From assembly GCF_047495875.1 (NCBI RefSeq), contig NC_092497.1, positions 69,516,511 through 69,580,510 of the forward strand: a DNA stretch of 64,000 bases, read 5' to 3'. This DNA comes from Pithys albifrons albifrons (taxonomy: Eukaryota; Chordata; Aves; Passeriformes; Thamnophilidae). Positions 36,617 to 64,000 of this stretch are shown here, piece after piece; positions within the stretch are counted from its first letter, which is position 1, and the number at the start of each line of letters is the position of its first letter. The notes beneath the pieces were generated by a model, which was not told the DNA's origin, searched no databases, and saw nothing but the letters and a program-made list of their open reading frames with translations. Made by a program: the position numbers and the translations under genes.

Positions 36617-39600
36617 TGAGAACCTGATGTCAGCTTATGGCTGCTGTCTGTGTGCAGAGGAGGGGAGGGCTCAGGGGAGACCCCAGTGTGGCTAATTGCA
36701 TTCATTTTCTGTAGATTACAATTATGATAGGGGAGTTTGTGCTAATGAAACTCTGCTCTCAATCTAGATGATGTGTATTAGAAGTTCCTATCTAAAATCT
36801 AGTAACCTGGATGCTGTGGGGGACATGAGTCAACAGGAGGAAATGTTTGGATAAGCTGTCTAGTTTAGGCCTAGGAATTAAGGAAATATTCAAGGATGTG
36901 TATTTGAATATTCAATGTGGTCTTCATTGTTTATTTTGCCTTTCCCTTCCATATAGCCAGAGACTGTCAAAACAGGAAGTGTTATTTCATTACAGTAGGA
37001 AAAAGCAAGCTGATTAAAGTTTCTTAAAACAGGAAGCTGGATTTGGATACATCAAATCAGATCATGTTTTCAAAAATTAAGTTTAACTTAGGTCTTTTGG
37101 ATTTGGGATACCACCCACATTCTTCACTAATGTCAAACTTGTGCTCAGACACTCAAAAGAATCTGGTGGGGAACACTAGCCCTTTCTTCACCTTCCTCAC
37201 AGCAGGTTTGCAGCTGCTGGAGCGAAAACATGTCGCTTACACAGAATGAAAGGTCTCAGGGTGAAAAAGCTCTGCATCCTAGATTCTCAAAGATTAACTG
37301 ACAGTGCCACATCCAATACATGCACCAAAGCTGCTACAGGCATCCTATGAAGCTGCTAAACAAAAAGAGCATTTAAGCAAAACATGTTAGAGCACACATA
37401 TTCTAGCCATTAATATCTCAATAAAAATACCTACAGATTACTAGACGTCAAAAGAGAGGTATCTTTGGCAAAATTAGCATGCTATGCAACATGTAAAGAC
37501 AAGAATCTGCTAGAACATCATATAGGTAAATGTTTTGGGAGAAGGGTTATTTTCAGTAAACATTGCAAACCTTGATTCTAATATGAAAATATTAAAAAGA
37601 AATTCTGCATCAGATGTTTTGACATTTATGTACTCTAATCTCTCTACACAATCCTGTTTCTACTAGAGTCTATAAGTAGACTTACAAGTTTGCATTATTC
37701 TTGAAAATGTAGGTGATGTGTACTAGATGTATGAAGTTATTTGACTTTAGTTTTCAGGGAACTAGTTTATTGCCTGATAATTGAAGTAAAGTGATTGCCA
37801 CGTAACATCTTTGTGAGGCACCGACTTAAAGCTTTAGCACAAAGTTAGGGGAGATCTAGAGCTTTTTCATACTGCATAAATCACTTGAGTTAAAATTTGT
37901 TGTAATCTCATGGTCCATCTTGAGAGAGACATGCATAGAGCTTCAGCAAGAATGGGGTTTGCACACCAACACTGGAATGTATTTTTGCCTTTCACCTCAG
38001 GGGGATGATTTCATTAGGGAAAACACAGCCATCAAGCACAAGCTTTATTGCTCCATACTTTCTGCCAAAAGCAATTTAATTCTGCCACTGGTTTGGTGCC
38101 TTTCTTAAGTCTCAAGTTTGCCCTGGGAGGGCAGATTCTCCCACAATTATTGGGAGTGAAATCATAGAAATTACTGGTATCTGCAACAAGATCAACTGTG
38201 AGGCGTGCACACACAAAAAGTCCATGCATCATATTTACACAGGTGTGTGCAGCATTAAGGTGGAGCAACAATGAGTGAAGAGGATTAATTTGATGGTAGA
38301 TAAATAAGTAGGCTAGAACTTTCTCATCATATCTGTACAGGCAGTTCGAATTCTCTCCTCATACCTGTATTGGCCAAGAATTTGAACTGAAGCAGTTGAC
38401 TCTTGTAAGTAAAATTCCTTGTATCAGATGTGTATTAGTAGGAGTCATTGAAAATTGCAATTCAGCAGAGTTAGGGATATTAAATTTTGAGGTTTTCTTC
38501 TTTTTTCCTCTTTATTTTAATTGCTAAAAGAGCCACAAGACTGGACTAATACTCTAACCTATTATGTTGTGTGACGCAGAGGATCTGACACATTTGCCAA
38601 TGCCTTTCAATATGACATTTGGCTGTTTGAAGCAACATATACATTTGCAGAACATCTAAAAAGGTCTCTCTCAATGTGCAGATAGAATTTAAGTAAATGG
38701 TAGCGCTAGAATGATTAGGCTACCCAGACTATCTAAAATAAACTGGTCCCGGTTATGGGTGCAGTGCTAATGATAACAAGGAATGTATAAAAATCTTAAT
38801 ATTGACATATATGTATAGATATTGAACTGTTAATATTACATTTGCAGTGGAATGGCACTGAAAAACCCTGTTCAAAATAAGAATCCATTCCTTGTATGTA
38901 CCCTTCTACCCTGCAACATACAGCAAGTAGGGCTATTCTTTGAGGGCTTCAGATGTAAATGCACAGAATATTATTTACAGAAGTGCAGGGAAGAAGGCTG
39001 AAGCAAATCAGTGTCAGCAAGTCACTTCACAAGCTGTTCTGCAACCCAAAGGCTGATAAAAGAGCTCTTTTCACTTCTGGATCAAGCCAGTTCTAGTTCA
39101 TGGGTTTTCTTGGATGGTTTTACCTTGAGAGCCAAAAGCACCATGCCAGCTCTGGTTCTGCCAGATAAGTCTAACACTGTTCCTTAATGTCTAAAACAGT
39201 ATGCTACGGCTGCTTTCCAAGACAAAATATTGGTAAGAAATGGGACCTGGCACATCTGGGCACACTTTGTTTAAATACTGCCTAAATGCGTTTTGGAGTC
39301 AGCTGTCTGTGTTACCATGCACTGGCAGTAGATCTCTCCTCAGCCTGTCAGCTCAGGCAGAAACCTTCTCAGCTCAGGCATTATGGGAAGGCATCCCAGC
39401 TCAGACAGTGAGCTCAGGGAGTCATTCTGAAGTTAAAAATAGTAAGCATTTGCAAGTCTCTTTGTGGTGACATCAACTGCATAGACTAAGACTAATAACT
39501 GACTACAGGGATTGGACAGAGTACACAATCATTATGTTCCAAATACAGCTAATCTCAGATTTCTACAAAAAACAATGCTGTCTCTTTTCTAAAAACTTGT

Positions 39601-41082
39601 TTTCCTGCCTGATTACCCTTTCATATAAGCACGGCATATATTTTCATTGTATTTTTGTTGTTAAATCTTGTGACTAAATGCAGCATTGTTTTTCAAACAG
39701 GTTTTGATTTGCCTTCATAGTAGTAATTTATTCAGGACTCTTTGTTTTCACTAGAAATAGTCACTGTGGATGTTTGCCCATCCTTTTAAAACTGTCAGAT
39801 CTACAGATGACAAGGGCTATGTAAATGCAAAGTGGTATTATTCATTTGCTTCAGAGATGGAGTTTATTCAGTCATTATGGACATAAACATGAGCTTTGCT
39901 GCCAGTTGATGCCTAAAAATAGTTCTTGGGCAGTGTTTGAATTACTTGCCTTCTGTTGAGCTAAATAGTCTTATCATACCATGGTTGATGATTAAATCCT
40001 TTAAATGGATTTTATATATTACAGTCCAATATCTTATCATTTTACAAAACACATCCTATTAGACAAACTTGTATCCAGATATATCTTTCACAGATCCCCT
40101 ATGAAGACCTCAGAACTAAAGAATTAGAACTATGCAGTTTATTCTCCACTTATTGTACTTACCAAAGAAGGCTATCTTTAGTCTTTGTTTTACAGAGTTT
40201 CAGAGAAACAGATGACATATAGGCTTCATGGGAAATTTGTAATTATGAAACCAAAAGGCTTTTTACAAGGTATGAAATGAAAGAACAGACAATAGGTCTG
40301 TTTAGTTTTTTGCCTTCAACCTTAAATACTCTACACATGAGATACTATTGTGTTTCAATTCCTCTGTTACATTGTTTCTTTCTTACTCATTTATGTCTTC
40401 CTGTTAACGTTTCTTTGTTTCTTTTCTGGGTGCTGTGGCAACTGAACTGAGAACAGCAATGTTTCATACTGAAGATGAAATTCAGGTGCTCTCACTTGAA
40501 AATATTCTTTTGCATCTTGAGGAAGCCCAGGATGAGTGTCCCTTTGTGTGTATTGACCCCTATTCTTGTGTCTGTAGGTCCCCACACATGACGCAATGGA
40601 TGGTTCTCTCTCTGTTACAATGTCAGACTGGAAGTTTTGAACTTTCAGAAGCATCTCCTGAGTAGTACACACATATATGTACTGCCTAACTGAGAGTACA
40701 TCCATTTCCAGACCTAGCCTGAGGAGCTCTTTTGGGTATGTGCCTGATTGCTTCAGGTTGCTAAGCTGTGGGACAAGGGAGAAAGAGTCTGAGCAAACCT
40801 GTAGGACAGGGGAGAAACAATCTGGGCAGAGACATTTCAGTCTTCAAGAAGACACATCCTGTCAGATTGTTGTGAATAATTTGAGAGAGAGACGTGATTC
40901 ACTGAAGAGTTTGACAATATCAACAAAATGTTTGTGGTATAGTTCAAGGAAGAAAATGCAGATGAGATTTCTTTTATTAAAGTAAAATTATATTTATACT
41001 TCTTGAAAATTTCATATATATGAATAAAATTACATTCTTTTGCTCACTGTTATATCTAGTACTTCAGATACCAGATTTCCAT

Positions 41083-41468
41083 TCACAGAATACAGAATCA
41101 TTAGGGTTGAAAGGGACCTCTGGAAATCATCTAACTGGACAAGGCAGTGTCACCTAGAGCAGGTTACACAGGAATGTGTTCAGGTGGACTTTGAATGCTT
41201 CAGAAAGGGAAATCATGACCTCTCTGGGCAGCCTGTTCCAGTGTTCTGCCACCTTCAAAGTAAAGAAGTTCTTCCTCAAGTTGAGGTGGAACTTGTGTTT
41301 TAGTTTATGGCCATTACTTCTTTTCTGGTTGCTGAGCACCATCAAAAAGAGAGAGCCTGGCACCATCCTCTTGACATCCAGCTTTCAGATACTTGTGTGT
41401 GTTGATGAGATCCCCTTTTTTCAGTGTTCCCTTCTCTAGGCTAGCTCCCTCCGTTTCTCCTCATAAGA
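41083..41468 (-). mobile_element. CR1 LINE 3' fragment
   Basis: The copy begins CACAGAATACAGAATCATTA and continues through GGGTTGAAAGGGACCTCTGG and GGCAGCCTGTTCCAGTGTTC, a CR1 3' end in reverse orientation. Shared strings such as TTTGAATGCTTCA and GCCACCTTCAA place it in the same subfamily as the copy at 9650 rather than those at 32755 and 47168. Confidence 0.9.
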
Positions 41469-43303
41469 GAAGTTAACTCATGGTACAAATGTTGTTACAG
41501 TAATAATTCAAGAACAGTCCCAAGCAGAAGAAGAAACAGAATTCAGAAACTGTATTAAACAGCCTAAGTGCATTTCTAGTATACTAAACATTACAGCTTT
41601 ATCACTACAGAAACAGCTTTTGTGAGATTATGAAATAAAGAACACATATTCACTAAAGTATATTTGGGGGTTTATTAGTATACATAACAGAGTTAAACAT
41701 AACAATATATATAGTATTCTGAATACAAGAATTACAGTAGCACTAGTCTTGTGATGTAAATAATGTTGAATCACAGCATTCACTGAATCTTATGCATAAT
41801 TCTCTAAAAGTAATGTTTATAATTTGAGTGAGTAAAGACTGGAAGACATTCAGTAAGTTTCCATGTCTAGAAAAATGATGTGGAAAACTTCTGGGATATT
41901 TTTCAGACTAAAAACTTGATATCTGTTAAACAACACAAATATTTGGAATATTTTGGTTTGGATGAAGGGCTCCTGTGACCAGTTGCCTATCCATTTTTTT
42001 TCATAACCAATGTCTTTGAGTTAACTACTTCTCTATCAAATTTGTTTGAAATTGGTCAAGATATTTTACAGGGATTGAAGGTGTTTAGAAGTGATAAGTG
42101 CACAAAGAACTCACATTGCCACCCCTCCATAGAAATTTAGGCTAACTGCTGAGTTTTTTTCACTTAGCTGCTGCATCTTGGTTCTATTGCTCTTAAAAGG
42201 TATATGGATAGTTCTGGTGAAATAAATCATTTGTTTATCTAGCAAATGTGTCATCCATAGATGAACACCAGAATTTAAGTGCTCCTTATTCTTATTTTCA
42301 GCCTTTTGAAATTTCACTCTAAATAATGATTTTTACCTGAGTTCACTCAGTCTAATTCAAAAATATTGAAGACTGGAAAAATCCCCAAAGCTCCTCAGGA
42401 TTTTAGGCCCATCCTTTATGAAACTTCTTAGAAGCAATCATTTCCTACATCAACAAAAAAAAAAACTTATTTGTGTTTTCCTTTATTTGAGTATGCTATA
42501 TTCTTTGAACTTCAGTAATAAAATAATAAAAATAAAAGTTGTAAAAATCTGAAAAAAACTTCTTTTAAAGACAGAAAAATTAAAATTTATTAATAAATGT
42601 TTGAACAATTAATCATGTTGAAAAAATACAGAAGCCTTTCAGAGCAGAAATATATTTGTACTGCAATATAAGTATTTTAGTTTCATTAGTGTATTGTATT
42701 AGGCATAATTAAAAGAGTAAGCACATACAGTTTACACATTTAACATTCTATTGTGTAGGGAAATCTTAACACTCTGCAATCCCTTTAGGTAGTTCAAATG
42801 AAATACAGAAAAGGGATTTCCCTTTCTGTCAGAAAGGCAAACCTGAGGTCACTGTTGTCTCAGACAGCATGAGTCATTTATTACTTACTGATCAAGTAAC
42901 AAGCACCTTGTAAAATTTTGTCTCCATTGATATCATTCATTTTTTAAATAATTAGGAGAAGTATCTGAATAATTTCAATAGGCTTTATCAAGATAGCACC
43001 AATAATCTCTACAGTTTTTATTGAAAGAGGGCCCTAAGTAAATAAAAGTTTATGTTTATGTCTCTCATAGCGAAATTTCCCTGGAATTCCAGAAGACACT
43101 ATGGAGAGATCTCAAGAGTGCTCTTTTAGATGCTAAATTATTTTCTGTAATGAAAACTACCAGAAATAAAAGCGGGTCTAGATGGGTACTCAAGAGTACT
43201 TGGTTTGGAGACAAGTAGCCTATCTATGCTGATCTAGAAAACTCCTTAAACAAAAGTTAGTGTATAGCAAAAATGTCTAGGAGCTTGTCAGAAATTTTAT
43301 CAT

Positions 43304-43330
43304 AAAAAAAAAAAAAAAGAGAGAGAGAGA
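43304..43330. repeat. A15 run followed by (GA)6
   Basis: A run of 15 adenines passes directly into about six GA dinucleotides. This is a simple low-complexity repeat in the CER1-FREM1 intergenic region. Confidence 0.9.
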
Positions 43331-44659
43331 AATCCTGGAATATTTTTGTCTGTATCTGCTGATAGTAACAATAAGGGTGAGGAGGTTCTGTCTGCAGTAC
43401 TCTTTTTCTCTGATTTTGCAATACACTCATATTTATTGGCAACAGTCCTTTCAAAAGAGTTCTTTTCTGTATACAAAGACTGTGCAGCTACTCACATGTA
43501 TATTGATTTAACTGGTCACAGGAAAGGGGGAAGGATGAGTACCCAATGCACACCAGAGGCATGGAGAAGGGATATATAACCCCTGAAATGGTGTCCCTTG
43601 GTGCAGAGAGGAGAGGTGATTCTGCTGCATCTGTCCCTCGCAGGACTGAGAAATTGCTGTGAGGAACCCCAGAGGGATGTTTTGTACCTTCAATGCAAAA
43701 TTGATCCAGAGACTGGCTGAATAGACAAGCAAGGGGAAGGTCAACTGGTGGCAGCAGGCAGAGAAATGGGGGGGATGAGAGTTCACAGATACAGGGCAAA
43801 TTCACCGTACTCAGTACAAGATCAACTGTCACACACTGGGCAAAAAGACAGTTTGAGAGGAACTTTAATTTTATGTATTTTTAGGAAGCTTATGCCTGGT
43901 TCTGCTTTTTCTAATTTTAAGGCTGGCAGTAAGAAGGTCCTAAAGCAAGCTTTTGACAAGTCAAATATAAATTTATTATAATGTTACAAAATGGTTATAC
44001 TGCAACTGCATATATCTAAATAATAAGTTATGGCCAGCTGTTTTTTTCCTATTAAGTACTGATTTTTAAGCCTTTCTCAGAAATAAATCTGGATTTTTAA
44101 ATATTAGTTTTAAAAACCTCAAATCCCTAATAAGGACTTAGATTAATACTTTTCAAAAGCCGTAACAGCTGTAGTACAAAATATGTTTCATGATTACATT
44201 GGTTTATACACACATATAAATCCTATTGATGTTCATGTATCGCTGAATATCCCAAGATAATATTCTAGGATTAAGCTTCAATTTTTTTTTTAAATCGTCA
44301 TTTGATATAAGGTTAGATTTAGAGACTTCCCATTATTTAATTACACTAAAAATTACACCACTATCCTGCAGTACAAAAGTACGATGAAAAATTTTGGTTT
44401 ATAAAATATAAAAAAAATATAAGGAAAATAAAAAAAATGCAACTCTGTGGAACAGATCCATTGGGATCCCAAGCTGTCCTGGGAGGTACTCTGTCACTAA
44501 ATCTGGCCATTGATACTTTTGTAAGACATTGTACTAGGACATCCATCAAAAAAAGCCCAGTATACTTACATGACATCACTCTCCTGATCACCCAAGAGGA
44601 CTTGTTTTTAACCAACAGTCTGCCCCATTTCCACCCCCAGTAGTCTTCCTCTTTTTGCG

Positions 44660-45058
44660 ACTGCAGGGTAACACTGCAGTTTTTATTGCAAACAAATTAA
44701 AGCAACAGCCAATTCGCAACCTCTCCATAAAAGCAAATCAAATCAACCTATTTGCTACTTTCTTCAAAAAAAAGTACTTTTACACAGAAGTGTGATGAAG
44801 GTTTTGAGGCCTAGCATTTTGGTGTAAAAATACATACAAGTGATAGATCAATGTCTTTGGTGAGAATTCAAAACCTTAATCTAGAGTTAATCCTTGCAAT
44901 GGACCTCTATACCTTGGTTAGAGGCCCATGCATCTGCACCTCTGGGAACACATAAAATAAATCTTGCTGATAATTAAGATAGTTTTCTAACTGCATTCCC
45001 AGATAGCATACTGAAACAGCATGAATGTCCATATACTTTCACAGGCATCCTCCATTCC
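44660..45058 (-). other. FREM1: FREM1 3' UTR with candidate polyadenylation signal
   Basis: Downstream of the stop, the first clear minus-strand AATAAA is at 44687-44682, which would give a 3' UTR of about 400 nt with cleavage near 44660. A later alternative site cannot be excluded. Confidence 0.4.
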
Positions 45059-63827
<18,769 letters not shown>

Positions 63828-64000
63828 CTAAATCAAAGTTAAACATTCATTTTACAACATCAGGGCGTTCTCTGTCCTACTTTTGCTAAAAGCACAGTAG
63901 CCTGCTCAAGGTGGCAATAGCCACTTTGGCTCGCAGTCTGCTGAAGACATCTGATTTCCAGTTAAGTACTGTTTAACAAGAGAAGTTTCCAGGCCCAGAT

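Larger units (their letters stand above)
36620..44650. other. Intergenic region between CER1 and FREM1
   Basis: No protein-coding gene is recognised. The CER1-proximal part (36620 to about 40000) is upstream DNA and would be expected to hold its embryonic enhancers, but I can point to no specific site with confidence. One CR1 copy lies at 41083-41468. The rest is AT-rich unique sequence with short homopolymers. Confidence 0.65.

Noticed and set aside
40391..40705. A 104-codon minus-strand frame overlapped by a plus-strand frame
   Set aside because: Neither product resembles a known protein, and both sit in unique intergenic DNA without promoter or splice signals.
43500..43850. G-rich stretch with open frames near the FREM1 3' side
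   Set aside because: It shows no CR1 ends, no domain and no clear repeat structure; I could not support it as a transposon or gene.

Overview
The window looks like a bird chromosome. It is AT-rich and intron-rich vertebrate DNA, littered with CR1 LINE copies that carry the bird-type 3' end (repeats like ATTCTGTG / CACAGAAT). It holds three genes in the order ZDHHC21 - CER1 - FREM1, all on the minus strand. From general knowledge this is the block on human 9p22.3, which in birds lies on the Z chromosome; the Z placement is inferred. I rebuilt the coding exons from the sequence. Each chosen exon keeps the reading frame across its splice junctions and matches what I remember of the mammalian orthologues.

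Layout. (1) 1-28,100: ZDHHC21, read right to left. Five coding exons (22575-22422, 21685-21587, 18563-18452, 17482-17344, 7372-7256) encode the first 207 residues, including the whole DHHC catalytic domain. The last ~58 residues should lie left of base 1. A CpG-rich island at about 27,140-27,990 is the likely promoter and carries six perfect GGGGAC repeats. The introns contain a head-to-tail CR1 pair (9261-10960, with a decayed reverse transcriptase) and a plus-strand CR1 fragment from the ORF1 region (about 24,300-25,330). (2) 28,100-34,900: intergenic, with one CR1 and a possible but unidentified degraded transcript copy. (3) 34,909-36,620: CER1, complete in two exons (272 aa) with a TATA box. 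(4) 36,620-44,650: intergenic, with one CR1. (5) 44,650-64,000: the 3' part of FREM1. Twelve coding exons join without a frame break into the C-terminal 550 residues (last CSPG repeat, Calx-beta domain, linker, C-type lectin domain). The last intron appears to use a GC donor.

The three genes do different jobs: protein palmitoylation, secreted Nodal/BMP/Wnt antagonism in the early embryo, and basement-membrane adhesion. Their adjacency is old vertebrate synteny, not an operon. I found no virus, CRISPR array, bacterial-type system or undescribed gene cluster. The points worth a second look are modest: the GC-AG intron, the G-rich hexamer in the promoter island, inverted CR1 copies inside a FREM1 intron, small tandem duplications, and a few unclassified blocks.
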